A DNA stretch of 64,000 bases from Sphingomonas phyllosphaerae (GCA_036946405.1 JAQIJC010000001.1:2301001-2365000), one strand, 5' to 3'; numbered from the stretch's first letter, positions 7,989 to 16,182 are shown. Program-made: numbers and translations. Notes: generated from the sequence alone by a model not told the origin.

Positions 7989-9163
7989 GCGAAGATTCCG
8001 GTCAGATGGTCGGGGGCGGCGGCGGTGATTTTTACCGCGACGATGCCGCCGATGGGAGAAGGGGCGGGCAGGCGCACCGCGGTGAAATCCGGCGCATGGC
8101 CGCGGTCGCCGGGCCTCTCGACCAGCACCGGCTGGACGGTGCCGACCTGCGCGGCGAGGCGGCGGACGAGCCGCGCAGCGGCGGCGGTGCGTAGCTGCGC
8201 CGCGCGATCGCGGGCGACGGCGGGGGCAACCTGCGGCATCCGCGCCGCCGGGGTGCCGCTGCGGGGTGAATAGGGGAAGACGTGTGCGTGGGTGATGTCG
8301 GCCTCGTCGATCAGGGCACGCGTGTTGGCGAACATCGCCTCGTCCTCGGTCGGGAAGCCGGCGATCAGGTCGGCGCCGATCGCGATGTCGCGCGCCGCCC
8401 TGAGCCGCTCGACCAGCCGCAGCACGTCGCCGCGCGTGTGCCGGCGGCGCATCCGCTTGAGGATCATGTCGTCGCCGGCCTGCACGGACAAATGAACGTG
8501 CGGCATCACGCGCGGCTCCTGCGTGAGCAAGGCGAGTAGCTGATCGTCGATCGCGGCGGGATCGAGCGAGGAGAGACGCAGGCGTTCGAGCGTCGGCACC
8601 TCGGCAAGCAACCGCTCGACCAGCGCGCCCAGCCGCGCGCCGCGATCGTCGTAGCTGGCGAGATCGACGCCGCTCAGCACCACCTCGCGCTGGCCTCCCT
8701 CGACCAGCGCGGCGATCTGCGGGATCACCGCCGCGATCGGCTCGGCGCGGTTGCGGCCGCGACCCTGCGGGATCGCGCAGAAGGTGCAATGATGGTCGCA
8801 GCCGTTCTGGACGCCGACAAACGCGCGGGTCTGCGGGAGCGGGCGCGGCGCGTTCGGGCGCGCGCCCCAGGTGGCGGGGAGCAGCTTGGCGGCGTTGCCG
8901 ATCACGCGGTCGACTTCCGGCATCGCCGCGAAGCCGTCGCGGTCCATGTCGGAGGCGCAGCCGGTGACGATCAGCTCGGCGTCGGGGCGCGCGCGGCGCA
9001 GCCGGCGGATCGCGGCGCGGGTGTCCTTGACCGCCTGGTTGGTGACGCCGCAGCCGTTCACCACCACCTGCCCGCGACCCGCGAGCTGGCGGATCGCCGC
9101 GCTTTCGGCGATGTTGAGGCGGCAGCCGAGCGTCACGACCTCTGGCTGGGTGGAGAAGGACAT
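7985..9163 (-). CDS. mtaB: tRNA threonylcarbamoyladenosine methylthiotransferase MtaB
   Basis: Radical-SAM methylthiotransferase that converts t6A37 of tRNA to ms2t6A. 392 residues with the N-terminal UPF0004 domain carrying three cysteines (C14 in TLGCRLN, C38 in VNGCGVTN, C69 in VTGCASD) for one 4Fe-4S cluster, and the radical-SAM triad C122-x3-C126-x2-C129 (GCDHHCTFC) for the other. A C-terminal TRAM-like part follows. The ATG at 9163 was chosen because it begins just before the first cysteine motif. First gene of a three-gene minus-strand operon with ftsY and yciB. Confidence 0.93.
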   Translation of the reverse strand: MSFSTQPEVVTLGCRLNIAESAAIRQLAGRGQVVVNGCGVTNQAVKDTRAAIRRLRRARPDAELIVTGCASDMDRDGFAAMPEVDRVIGNAAKLLPATWGARPNAPRPLPQTRAFVGVQNGCDHHCTFCAIPQGRGRNRAEPIAAVIPQIAALVEGGQREVVLSGVDLASYDDRGARLGALVERLLAEVPTLERLRLSSLDPAAIDDQLLALLTQEPRVMPHVHLSVQAGDDMILKRMRRRHTRGDVLRLVERLRAARDIAIGADLIAGFPTEDEAMFANTRALIDEADITHAHVFPYSPRSGTPAARMPQVAPAVARDRAAQLRTAAAARLVRRLAAQVGTVQPVLVERPGDRGHAPDFTAVRLPAPSPIGGIVAVKITAAAPDHLTGIFA

Positions 9164-9179
9164 GGCGGGCGATCTAGTT

Positions 9180-9734
9180 ATGACGAGGGATGAAGTCGAC
9201 TCCGCGGCGCGCGAAGTGCGCGACTTCTGGTTAGGGCTGACCACGGAGCAGCACTTCGCGAAGGACGATGCGCTGGATGCGGCGATCCGCGCGCGGTTCG
9301 GGGCGTTGCGCGATCGGGTGCTGGCGAGTGGAGCGGCGGGGTGGCGGGACGATCCGCACACGCTGCTGGCGGCGGTGATCGTGTTGGACCAGTTTTCGCG
9401 CAACCTTTTCCGGGGAGAGGCGGAGGCGTTCAGGGCCGATCCGCTGGCGCGTGAGCTGACGGAGCTGGCGATCGCGCGCGGGTGGGATGCTGAGCTGTCG
9501 AAGGAGGAACGGGTGTTCCTCTACATGCCGCTGATGCATGCCGAAAATGCGGAAGGGCAGGAGAAGAGCGTCGCGATGTTCGAGGCACTGGGGATCGAGG
9601 AGAATATCCGGTTCGCTCGCGATCATGCCGAGGTGCTGGCGCGCTTCGGGCGGTTTCCCTCGCGCAATGCGGCGCTGGGGCGCGAGACGACCGAGGCGGA
9701 GCGGGCGTATCTGGAGGCGGGTGGGGGCTGGTAG
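9180..9734 (+). CDS. DUF924 family protein
   Basis: 184 residues of the all-helical DUF924 (tetratricopeptide-like) family. Typical segments are VRDFWLG near the start, VIVLDQFSRNLFRG, VFLYMPLMHAE and RFGRFPSRNAALGRE. Its biochemical role is unknown. The gene is divergent from mtaB with only 16 bases between the two starts; an alternative ATG at 9162 would make the two genes overlap head to head. Its promoter must therefore lie inside the mtaB reading frame. Family assignment is firm, start is moderate. Confidence 0.85.
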   Translation: MTRDEVDSAAREVRDFWLGLTTEQHFAKDDALDAAIRARFGALRDRVLASGAAGWRDDPHTLLAAVIVLDQFSRNLFRGEAEAFRADPLARELTELAIARGWDAELSKEERVFLYMPLMHAENAEGQEKSVAMFEALGIEENIRFARDHAEVLARFGRFPSRNAALGRETTEAERAYLEAGGGW

Positions 9735-9744
9735 GATGACCAAC

Positions 9745-9840
9745 CGTCATTCCCGCGTAGGCGGGAATCCAGACGCGCAGGTCTTCGCAAGAGTCACGAC
9801 CGTCAGAGGTTCTGGATCCCCGCCTTCGCGGGGATGACGG
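9745..9840. repeat. Palindromic intergenic repeat, GTCATTCCCGC family
   Basis: Outer arms CGTCATTCCCGC...GCGGGAATCC and GGATCCCCGCC...GCGGGGATGACGG face each other around a 35-base centre. A second member is at 56497-56591 with the same internal words (ATCCAGACGCG and GGTTCTGGAT). Confidence 0.85.
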
Positions 9841-9980
9841 CTGGGTGGAGAGGCGGGGATGACGGTAGGGGCGGGAGGCAACGTCCGAACCAACTTGCCT
9901 CCGCTACCGCATTCGGCTATCGGCTCACCCAAGTTCCGTGGTGGGACGCGAAGGATCAAGCGCTCCTGTGGCGCACGCTG

Positions 9981-10010
9981 GCCGGCGAGGTTTCGCCCGC
10001 CGGCGTATTT
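9981..10010 (+). promoter_or_regulatory. GC-rich hairpin with T-rich tail before ffh
   Basis: Stem GCCGGCG / CGCCGGC around a ten-base centre, followed by GTATTTTGCGTTTT. It looks like an intrinsic terminator or attenuator 31 bases ahead of the ffh start. No upstream gene needs termination here except the distant DUF924 gene. Confidence 0.4.
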
Positions 10011-10040
10011 TGCGTTTTGCGGCGGGTGAAAGGAGTTTCG

Positions 10041-11561
10041 ATGTTCGATAGCCTCAGCGATCGTCTTGGCGGCGTCTTCGACCGGCTGCGGGGGCGTGGT
10101 GCGCTCACCGAAGCCGACGTGCGTCAGGCGATGCGCGAGGTGCGCGTCGCGCTGCTCGAAGCCGACGTGGCGCTGCCGGTCGCGCGGCAGTTCGTCGACG
10201 AGGTCACCGAAGAGGCGATCGGGCAGAACGTGCTTCGCTCGGTCACGCCGGGGCAGCAGGTCGTCAAGATCGTCAACGACGCGCTGGTGCGGATGCTGGG
10301 CGGCGACGATCCCGAGGCCGCCGAGCTGAACCTTGCGGTCACGCCGCCGGCGATCGTGATGATGGTCGGCCTGCAAGGCTCGGGCAAGACCACCACCACC
10401 GCGAAGATCGCCAAGCGGCTGTCGAGCAGCTCGATGACCGGCCGCTCCGCGAAGAAGGTGCTAATGGCGTCGCTCGACGTCAATCGCCCGGCGGCGCAGG
10501 AGCAGTTGGCGACGCTCGGCACGCAGGTCGAGGTCGCGACGCTGCCGATCATCGCCGGGCAGCAGCCGGTCGAGATCGCGCGGCGCGCGGTGCAGGCCGC
10601 GAAGCTGCAGGGCTTCGACGTGCTGATGCTCGACACCGCCGGCCGCCTGCACGTCGATCAGGCGCTGATGGACGAGATGAAGGCGGTCGCCGAGGTCGCG
10701 AAGCCGCAGGAAATCCTGCTGGTCGTCGACTCGCTGACCGGCCAGGACGCGGTCAACGTCGCGACCAACTTCTCCGAGCAGGTGCCGCTGACCGGCGTCG
10801 TGCTGACCCGGATGGACGGCGATGCGCGCGGCGGCGCGGCACTGTCGATGCGCGCGGTCACCGGCAAGCCGATCAAGTTCGCGGGCGTCGGCGAGAAGCT
10901 GGATCAGCTCGAAGCCTTCCACCCGTCGCGGGTCGCCGGGCGCATCCTCGGGATGGGCGACGTCGTCTCGCTGGTCGAGCGCGCGGCGGAGTCGATCCAG
11001 CAGGAAGACGCCGAGCGGATGGCGAGCCGGCTCGCCAAGGGCCAGTTCGACATGAACGACCTGCGTAGCCAGCTCGCGCAGATGAAGCGGATGGGCGGGC
11101 TCGGCGCGCTGGCGGGGATGCTGCCGGGGATGAAGAAGGCGCAGGCCGCGATGGACGCGACGCCGGGCAGCGACAAGATGTTGGTGCATCTCGACGCGAT
11201 GATCGGCTCGATGACCGTCAAGGAGCGCGCCAAGCCCGAGCTGATCAACGCCAAGCGCAAGATCCGCATCGCCAAGGGTTCCGGCACCACGGTGCAGGAG
11301 GTCAACAAGCTCCTGAAGATGCACCTCGAAATGTCGACCGCCATGAAGAAGATCAAGAAGATGGGCGGTCTGAAGGGCATGATGGCGATGCTCGGCAAGG
11401 GCGGGCTCGGCGGGCTCGGCAATGCGATCGGTGGCGCCGACATGGGCGACATGATGGGCAAGCTGGGCGGGCCCGGTGGCGGATTGGGTGGCGGCCCGGG
11501 GTTTCCCGGGCTGCCCGGCAACCTTCCGGGCGGGCCCGGCGGGTTCAAGTTCAAGAGATAG
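10041..11561 (+). CDS. ffh: Signal recognition particle protein Ffh
   Basis: SRP54 GTPase binding signal peptides and 4.5S RNA for co-translational targeting. 506 residues: N domain, G domain with GLQGSGKTTTTAKIAK, the DTAGR motif and TRMDGDARGG, then a methionine-rich M domain (MKRMGGLGALAGMLPGMKKA; MKKIKKMGGLKGMMAMLGK). The C-terminus ends in a long glycine/proline-rich tail after the M domain, longer than in E. coli. Start chosen at the ATG preceded by AAAGGAG and beginning MFDSLSDRL; upstream in-frame codons have no such support. Works with FtsY encoded nearby on the other strand. Confidence 0.98.
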   Translation: MFDSLSDRLGGVFDRLRGRGALTEADVRQAMREVRVALLEADVALPVARQFVDEVTEEAIGQNVLRSVTPGQQVVKIVNDALVRMLGGDDPEAAELNLAVTPPAIVMMVGLQGSGKTTTTAKIAKRLSSSSMTGRSAKKVLMASLDVNRPAAQEQLATLGTQVEVATLPIIAGQQPVEIARRAVQAAKLQGFDVLMLDTAGRLHVDQALMDEMKAVAEVAKPQEILLVVDSLTGQDAVNVATNFSEQVPLTGVVLTRMDGDARGGAALSMRAVTGKPIKFAGVGEKLDQLEAFHPSRVAGRILGMGDVVSLVERAAESIQQEDAERMASRLAKGQFDMNDLRSQLAQMKRMGGLGALAGMLPGMKKAQAAMDATPGSDKMLVHLDAMIGSMTVKERAKPELINAKRKIRIAKGSGTTVQEVNKLLKMHLEMSTAMKKIKKMGGLKGMMAMLGKGGLGGLGNAIGGADMGDMMGKLGGPGGGLGGGPGFPGLPGNLPGGPGGFKFKR

Positions 11562-11565
11562 CGAT

Positions 11566-11661
11566 CGTCGCTCCTGCGGAGGCAGGGGCTTGAGGTCTCT
11601 CCCTGACGAGGGGCGCCGGTCGTTGAAGCAGAAATGGGCCCCTGCCTCCGCAGGGGCGACG
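11566..11661. repeat. Inverted repeat between ffh and rpsP
   Basis: Arms CGTCGCTCCTGCGGAGGCAG (left) and CTGCCTCCGCAGGGGCGACG (right) pair across a 45-base centre. It separates two plus-strand genes, so it may trim or attenuate a transcript running from ffh to rpsP. Confidence 0.75.
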
Positions 11662-11683
11662 GATTAGAAGGCAAGGAAGAACA

Positions 11684-12109
11684 ATGGCACTCAGCATTCG
11701 CCTGTCGCGTGGCGGCTCGAAGAAGCGTCCGTATTACCGCATCGTCGTTGCCGATGCGCGCAGCCCGCGTGACGGCAAGTTCATCGAGAAGCTTGGCAAC
11801 TACAACCCGCTGCTCGCGAAGGACGACGAGAAGCGCATCGTGCTCGACGGTGAGCGCGCCAAGCACTGGCTGGCGATGGGCGCGCAGCCGACCGACCGCG
11901 TGGCCCGCTTCCTCGACGCGGCCGGCGTAAAGGAGCGCGCGGCGCGCAACAACCCGAAGAAGGCCGAGCCGGGCGAGAAGGCCAAGGAGCGCGCCGAGGA
12001 GCGTGCCGAGAAGCAGAAGGCGGCCGAGGAAGCCGCGGCAGAGGCGGCCAAGGCGCCTGCGGCCGAGGCGGAAGCTCCTGCGGCCGAGGCCGAGGCGACC
12101 GCCGAATAA
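11684..12109 (+). CDS. rpsP: Small ribosomal subunit protein bS16
   Basis: The first 80 or so of 141 residues form the bS16 fold ([37 protein letters not shown]). The rest is a charged, then alanine/glutamate-rich extension ending in repeats of the type APAAEAE, common in sphingomonads and probably disordered. A GGAAGAA site precedes the ATG. First gene of the rpsP-rimM-trmD-rplS group, here broken up by inserted genes. Confidence 0.98.
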   Translation: MALSIRLSRGGSKKRPYYRIVVADARSPRDGKFIEKLGNYNPLLAKDDEKRIVLDGERAKHWLAMGAQPTDRVARFLDAAGVKERAARNNPKKAEPGEKAKERAEERAEKQKAAEEAAAEAAKAPAAEAEAPAAEAEATAE

Positions 12110-12163
12110 GCATCCGATCGCGGTCGTCGTGCGTTGGCCCCGTTCACTCGAACAGGAGAGCGC

Positions 12164-12304
12164 ATGATGACCGCCGATCCCGATCCGCGCACCGCACCCG
12201 AGGACCATGAAGACGCGACCAACCAAGGCGTCTCCGCCAACGACCCCGCCGAAGGGCGCGACGACGCCCCCGGCGGCGACGGCGACTCGCCCGACCGCGA
12301 ATGA
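12164..12304 (+). CDS. Possible 46-residue acidic ORF overlapping rimM
   Basis: Reads MMTADPDPRTAPEDHEDA and onward to a TGA, with about a quarter of residues Asp or Glu and no hydrophobic stretch. It has the best ribosome binding site in the interval (AGGAG seven bases before the ATG) whereas the rimM ATG at 12207 inside it has only AGGA close by. It may be a small disordered protein, a leader that couples translation into rimM, or chance. No homology is recognised. Confidence 0.35.
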   Translation: MMTADPDPRTAPEDHEDATNQGVSANDPAEGRDDAPGGDGDSPDRE

Positions 12305-12767
12305 GGTACCGGCCGGCGCGATCGTGCTCGCCGCGGTCACCGGCGCGCATGGCGTGGCAGGGGAGGTGCGGCTAAAGGTCTTTGCCGACGATCTGGCGGC
12401 GCACCGCTCGTTCAACGACGGCGCGCTCAATCTGGTGAAGCTGCGTGACGGTACGATCGCGCGCTTCGCCGAAGTCGCGGATCGTACCGCGGCGGAGGCG
12501 TTGCGCGGGACGGTGCTGACCGTCCCGCGCGATGCGCTGCCGCCGCTGGGCGAGGGCGAATATTATCACGCCGATCTGCTGGGGCTCGCTGCTGTTTCGA
12601 CGACCGGCGAGGAACTGGGCGTCGTCGCGGCGGTCGAGAATTTCGGTGCCGGCGACGTGGTCGAGGTGCGGCGGGCGAACGGCAAGACCTTCATGGTGCC
12701 GATCTCGGCGGTGCCGGAATGGAATGACGTGCGGCTTGTGATCGAGGCCGATTTCGTCGAGCCGTAA
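12207..12767 (+). CDS. rimM: Ribosome maturation factor RimM
   Basis: Binds uS19 and helps 30S head assembly. The RimM domain begins at about residue 40 (VLAAVTGAHGVAGEVRLKVF) and is followed by a PRC-barrel (GEYYHADLLGLAAVS; GKTFMVPISAVPEW). Length from this ATG is 186, with about 37 extra threonine/proline-rich residues before the domain. That leader overlaps the acidic ORF 12164-12304 in another frame. No other ATG lies in frame; a GTG codon at the domain start (about 12325) is the alternative and would give the usual length. Function is certain, the start is not. Confidence 0.93.
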   Translation: MKTRPTKASPPTTPPKGATTPPAATATRPTANEVPAGAIVLAAVTGAHGVAGEVRLKVFADDLAAHRSFNDGALNLVKLRDGTIARFAEVADRTAAEALRGTVLTVPRDALPPLGEGEYYHADLLGLAAVSTTGEELGVVAAVENFGAGDVVEVRRANGKTFMVPISAVPEWNDVRLVIEADFVEP

Positions 12768-12784
12768 ACCTCGCTTCTTCCCGC

Positions 12785-12887
12785 CGTTCGTCCTGAGGAG
12801 AGGCTGAGCTTGTCGAAGCCTCGTCTCGAAGGGCATGTACTTCGAGACGGCATTTCGGCCAGCTCAATGCCTCCTCAGTACGAACGG
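12785..12887. repeat. Imperfect inverted repeat between convergent genes
   Basis: Outer arms CGTTCGTCCTGAGGAG and CTCCTCAGTACGAACG face each other and enclose a GAGCTTGTCGAAGCC word of the same family as 4176-4398 and 21497-21549. It separates rimM from the convergent flavoprotein gene and may terminate both. Confidence 0.65.
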
Positions 12888-12906
12888 GGAGGGAAGACGC
12901 GGCTCA

Positions 12907-13815
12907 CTATCTCCTGATCGGCCCGCGCTCCGCCAACAGGTTGCGGATCGCGGTCGCCGCCACTCCGGCTTCGCCCATCGCGTGGCTGATCTGGTCGAGA
13001 CCCTTCACGACATCGCCCGCCGCGAACAGGCCGGGCACGCTGGTGCGCTGGTGGTCGTCGACCTCGAGACAGCCTTCGTCGCTGGCGCGCGCGCCGGCCT
13101 CGACCGCGAGCCGCGAGCGGATGCGTGAGCCGAGTGCCGGGTAGACGCTGTCGAATGCCATCCGTCCGCGCGCGGTGTCGAACGCGAGTTGTTCGCCCTC
13201 GATCGCATAGCCGCCGCACGGTCCCTCGATCCGCACTATTCCCGCCTCGTCGAGCGCTCGTGCGCACGCCGGATCGAGCGCGTGTTCGGCTTCGGGCGAC
13301 ACCAGCGTCACGTCGCGGGTGAAGCCACGCAGGAACAGCGCCTCGCGCATTCCGTGATCGCCGGTGCCGATGACGGCGACGCGGCGATCCGTGACCTCAT
13401 AGCCGTCGCAGATCGGGCAGTAGCGGAGCAGCCCGCGCGCCAGCGCCGGATCGTGAACCTCGGGGAGCAGATGCGCGGGGCGATGGTTGACGACACCGGT
13501 GGCGAGCAGCACGGTGCGCGCGCGGTGCGTGCCGTTATCGGTGCGGACGACGAAGTCGCCGCCGTCGCGGGCGAGGCCGGTCACTTTAACCTGTTCGCGT
13601 CGTGCGCCATATTTTTCGGCCTGCGCCTGCATCAGTGCGAGCAGGTCCTTGCCGGCGATCCCGTCGGGATAGCCGGCATGATTGTGGGTGCACGGGATCA
13701 TCGCCGCGCGGCTCGATCCGCTGTCGAACAGGCGGATGTCGAGGTGATAGCGCGCCAGATAGATGGCGGCGGTCAACCCGGCCGGCCCGGCGCCGATGAT
13801 GATGCAATCGTCCAC
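12907..13815 (-). CDS. Thioredoxin-reductase-like FAD/NAD(P) oxidoreductase
   Basis: 302-residue flavoprotein of the low-molecular-weight TrxR fold. FAD site GAGPAG (8-13), redox-active dithiol CPICDGYE (C133, C136), NAD(P)-binding VAVIGTGDHG, and the C-terminal FAD motif LFAAGDVVKG are all in place. The start is a GTG with GGAGGG four bases upstream; the open frame continues further but homology does not. It may reduce thioredoxin or another small partner; no thioredoxin gene is adjacent. It sits inside the rpsP-rimM-trmD region on the opposite strand, divergent from vapBC, which suggests insertion. Alternative: alkyl-hydroperoxide-reductase-F-like or dithiol oxidase. Confidence 0.85.
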   Translation of the reverse strand: MDDCIIIGAGPAGLTAAIYLARYHLDIRLFDSGSSRAAMIPCTHNHAGYPDGIAGKDLLALMQAQAEKYGARREQVKVTGLARDGGDFVVRTDNGTHRARTVLLATGVVNHRPAHLLPEVHDPALARGLLRYCPICDGYEVTDRRVAVIGTGDHGMREALFLRGFTRDVTLVSPEAEHALDPACARALDEAGIVRIEGPCGGYAIEGEQLAFDTARGRMAFDSVYPALGSRIRSRLAVEAGARASDEGCLEVDDHQRTSVPGLFAAGDVVKGLDQISHAMGEAGVAATAIRNLLAERGPIRR

Positions 13816-13845
13816 GAACCCTCCGCCTTGCACGCCTCGCTGCCC

Positions 13846-13866
13846 GTATATACATGCCGTACATAC
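13846..13866. promoter_or_regulatory. Probable operator of the vapBC pair
   Basis: Imperfect palindrome GTATATAC-ATGCC-GTACATAC (one mismatch per half) between the divergent flavoprotein and vapB starts, directly ahead of the vapB ribosome site. AbrB-type antitoxins usually repress their own operon through such sites. The same site could also affect the flavoprotein gene. Confidence 0.6.
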
Positions 13867-13878
13867 AGGAGGCCGGCG

Positions 13879-14166
13879 ATGGGTAACGAATATCGCGCCA
13901 AGGTGTTCAAGTCTGGCAATTCTGTCGCGTTGCGGCTGCCCAAGGCTCTCGGCTTTGAGGCGGGGCAGGAGGTCCGGGTCCGCGAGGAAGCCGGCAAGTT
14001 CTCGTTCGAGTCGGTGGATGACAAGGGGCGGATCGATCTCACCGGACTTTGGGGTTCCTGCCCTGATCTCAAACCGTTGACGCCGGAGGAGCGCGAATTC
14101 GATCACTCTCCGCGTGTTTGGGACGATCCGAATTGGCAGGGTTGGGGTGAGGACCCGGCCGCGTGA
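13879..14166 (+). CDS. vapB: AbrB/VapB-type antitoxin
   Basis: 95 residues. The first 50 form a SpoVT/AbrB swapped-hairpin DNA-binding domain (YRAKVFKSGNSVALRLPKAL, then EAGQEVRVREEAGKF). The acidic, tryptophan-rich tail (FDHSPRVWDDPNWQGWGED) is the likely toxin-binding part. AGGAGG lies six bases upstream of the ATG. Its stop overlaps the toxin start (GTGA), the usual coupled arrangement that keeps antitoxin ahead of toxin. Confidence 0.88.
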   Translation: MGNEYRAKVFKSGNSVALRLPKALGFEAGQEVRVREEAGKFSFESVDDKGRIDLTGLWGSCPDLKPLTPEEREFDHSPRVWDDPNWQGWGEDPAA

Positions 14167-14540
14167 CGTTCATGCTCGACGCCAATATCGTCATTGCACT
14201 TCTCGGTGGCGGCCCCGATGTGTTGCGCGAGCGGGTCGAAGCGTGTCGGCCCGGCGACATTGCAATCTCCTCGATCGCTTTCGCCGAAGTCGCACTGGGG
14301 AGCTGGAACGGCAAGCGGCCATCCCTCATCGTGCTGGATCAGCTGCCAAGATTGTTCGAGATTGTGCCGTTCGATCTGCAGGCCGCTCGGATCTATGCGC
14401 AGCTGAAATTTCGGCGGCGCAGTTTCGACATGCTGATCGCAGCGCACGCGCTGTCGGTCGATCTGACCCTCGTCACGAACAACGAACGCGACTTCGCCGA
14501 CATTCCCGATCTCAGGATCGAGAACTGGACCCAGCCGTGA
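14163..14540 (+). CDS. vapC: PIN-domain toxin VapC
   Basis: 125-residue PIN-domain ribonuclease. The acidic active site is visible as D6 (MLDANIV), E42 (AFAEVALG), D89 (FDMLIAAHA) and the D110 region (TNNERDF). VapC toxins cleave tRNA or rRNA when the antitoxin is degraded; the target here cannot be predicted. Start is GTG overlapping the antitoxin stop, with an in-frame ATG three codons later. Its stop overlaps the ATG of the following membrane-protein gene, so a three-gene transcript is likely. All key residues are present, so the toxin looks functional. Confidence 0.9.
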   Translation: MTFMLDANIVIALLGGGPDVLRERVEACRPGDIAISSIAFAEVALGSWNGKRPSLIVLDQLPRLFEIVPFDLQAARIYAQLKFRRRSFDMLIAAHALSVDLTLVTNNERDFADIPDLRIENWTQP

Positions 14541-14866
14541 TGACTGCAAGCGACCTGCTGTGGCTGGTCGGCTTCCCCGCGGCGTTAGCGGCGGTGCTGG
14601 CCGGCGTGTTGCTGGTGCGCCTCGACCGCGGCTGGTCGCGGCGCCGGGTCATCCTGACCGCGTCCGTGCCGCTGCCGCTGCTCGGCGCGCTGCTGTGTAT
14701 CGGGTTGTTCGTCGACGCCGCACTGTCCCCGCCGGCGCGGTGCGGCGTCGATGCGTGCGGGATGGCGATGGCATTCGCGATCTTCGGGCTGGCCTATGCG
14801 GCCGGTGCGTTTCTCCTCGGTGCGGCGGCGGCGGCCGGCATCGTCACTTCATTGGGACGTCGATGA
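14540..14866 (+). CDS. Small membrane protein, unknown
   Basis: 108 residues with three hydrophobic helices and a loop carrying two cysteines (ARCGVDACG). No family recognised. It is tied by overlapping stop/start codons to vapC upstream (TGATG) and to trmD downstream (ATGA), so trmD translation may now depend on this cotranscribed unit. The cysteine pair could be structural or metal-binding; nothing more can be said. Confidence 0.65.
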   Translation: MTASDLLWLVGFPAALAAVLAGVLLVRLDRGWSRRRVILTASVPLPLLGALLCIGLFVDAALSPPARCGVDACGMAMAFAIFGLAYAAGAFLLGAAAAAGIVTSLGRR

Positions 14867-15591
14867 CCTTCCGCGCCACGATCCTGACGCTCTATCCCGA
14901 GATGTTTCCCGGCCCGCTCGGCACCTCGCTCGCCGGGCGGGCGCTGGTGGAGGGGAAATGGTCGCTCGACGCGGTCAATATTCGCGACTTCACCACCGAC
15001 CGGCACCGCACCGTCGACGACACGCCGGCGGGGGGCGGGGCGGGGATGGTGCTGCGCGCCGATATCCTCGCGCGCGCGGTCGATGCGCAGGCCGATGGCC
15101 GGCCGCTGCTCGCGATGACGCCGCGGGGTACGCCGCTCCGGCAGGCGCGGGTACGCGAGCTGGCGGCGGGGCCGGGCGCGGTGATCCTGTGCGGGCGGTT
15201 CGAGGGCTTCGATGAGCGGCTGCTGGAGGCACGCGGGATCGAACAGGTCTCGATCGGCGACTATATCCTGTCCGGCGGCGAGATGGCGACGCTGGTGCTG
15301 CTCGACGCTTGCGTTCGGCTGCTTCCCGGCGTAATGGGCGCGGCTTCCAGCGGAGTCGAGGAAAGCTTCGAAAGCGGCCTCCTCGAATATCCGCATTATA
15401 CCCGACCGGTCGAATGGGAGGGGCGCACGATCCCCGAAGTGCTGCGATCGGGGGATCATGCGAAGATCGCGGCCTGGCGGCAACGCCAGGCGGAGATCGA
15501 CACACGGCTACGGCGGCCAGACCTTTGGGAGCGTCATGAGGGCGCTCGGGTCGGCTCGCCCTCTGGCGCGCGGCAACGGACTGAGGACTGA
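14863..15591 (+). CDS. trmD: tRNA (guanine37-N1)-methyltransferase TrmD
   Basis: Methylates G37 of tRNAs reading CNN codons, preventing +1 frameshifts; essential in most bacteria. 242 residues of the SPOUT fold: N-terminal [13 protein letters not shown], substrate loop [12 protein letters not shown], the trefoil-knot segments [22 protein letters not shown] and [18 protein letters not shown]-terminal domain contains PHYTRPVEW and DHAKIAAWR. Start overlaps the preceding small membrane-protein gene by ATGA. rplS follows after two bases. Length matches the family. Confidence 0.98.
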   Translation: MTFRATILTLYPEMFPGPLGTSLAGRALVEGKWSLDAVNIRDFTTDRHRTVDDTPAGGGAGMVLRADILARAVDAQADGRPLLAMTPRGTPLRQARVRELAAGPGAVILCGRFEGFDERLLEARGIEQVSIGDYILSGGEMATLVLLDACVRLLPGVMGAASSGVEESFESGLLEYPHYTRPVEWEGRTIPEVLRSGDHAKIAAWRQRQAEIDTRLRRPDLWERHEGARVGSPSGARQRTED

Positions 15592-15593
15592 CC

Positions 15594-15977
15594 ATGAACC
15601 TGATCCAGACGCTCGAAGCCGAGCAGATCGCCAAGTTCAACGAAACCAAGAAGATCCCTGATTTCCGCCCCGGCGACACGCTGAAGGTCGGCGTAAAGGT
15701 GGTCGAGGGTGAGCGCACCCGCGTCCAGAATTACGAGGGCGTGTGCATCGCGCGCTCGAACAAGGGCATGGGCTCGTCGTTCACCGTCCGCAAGATCAGC
15801 TTCGGCGAGGGCGTGGAGCGCGTCTTCCCGCTGTATTCGCCGAACGTCGATTCGATCGAGGTGGTGCGCAAGGGCGCGGTGCGTCGCGCCAAGCTGTATT
15901 ACCTGCGTGGCCGCACCGGCAAGTCGGCGCGTATCGCCGAGCGTCGCGACACGCGCCCGGCCGCCGCGGCCGAGTAA
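15594..15977 (+). CDS. rplS: Large ribosomal subunit protein bL19
   Basis: 127 residues with the full bL19 pattern: [54 protein letters not shown] and [15 protein letters not shown]. It follows trmD with a two-base gap, so they are cotranscribed, and is closed by the terminator at 16008-16038. Confidence 0.99.
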   Translation: MNLIQTLEAEQIAKFNETKKIPDFRPGDTLKVGVKVVEGERTRVQNYEGVCIARSNKGMGSSFTVRKISFGEGVERVFPLYSPNVDSIEVVRKGAVRRAKLYYLRGRTGKSARIAERRDTRPAAAAE

Positions 15978-16007
15978 TCGGTCCGGCCCCGTTGGGGTAT
16001 TGCCAAG

Positions 16008-16038
16008 AGGCGTGGCGGGCGACCGCCGCGCCTTTTTT
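16008..16038 (+). terminator. Terminator after rplS
   Basis: Stem AGGCGTGGCGG / CCGCCGCGCCT with one mismatch and a four-base loop, followed by a run of six T. It closes the rpsP-to-rplS region. Confidence 0.88.
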
Positions 16039-16126
16039 CGTTGGATCGCTGGCTTTCTAACCAAACACCCCCAGCCCTGTCACAGTGGACGTGATCCAGA
16101 GCCCCGCGGCCAGGCGATGGAAGGAA

Positions 16127-16161
16127 GAAGCGGGATCCCGGATCAAGTCCGGGATGACGGC
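16127..16161. repeat. Half copy of the 6265-6350 palindrome family
   Basis: GAAGCGGGATCCCGGATCAAGTCCGGGATGACGG-type word, matching the right arm at 6315-6350 with two or three substitutions. The opposite arm is only loosely present upstream. Lies between rplS and the convergent flavoprotein gene. Confidence 0.6.
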
Positions 16162-16182
16162 GGGGTGATGCGGAGAGCCGGC

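Larger units (their letters stand above)
9735..10040. other. Gene-free stretch upstream of ffh
   Basis: Contains the palindromic element 9745-9840, then about 140 bases without a recognisable gene, and a GC-rich hairpin (9981-10010) ahead of the ffh start. An SRP RNA gene was looked for because of the neighbour, but the conserved GGAA...AGCAGC loop is absent. Confidence 0.6.

Noticed and set aside
9843..10040. 4.5S SRP RNA gene next to ffh
   Set aside because: The conserved GGAA...AGCAGC loop sequence of SRP RNA is absent on both strands.
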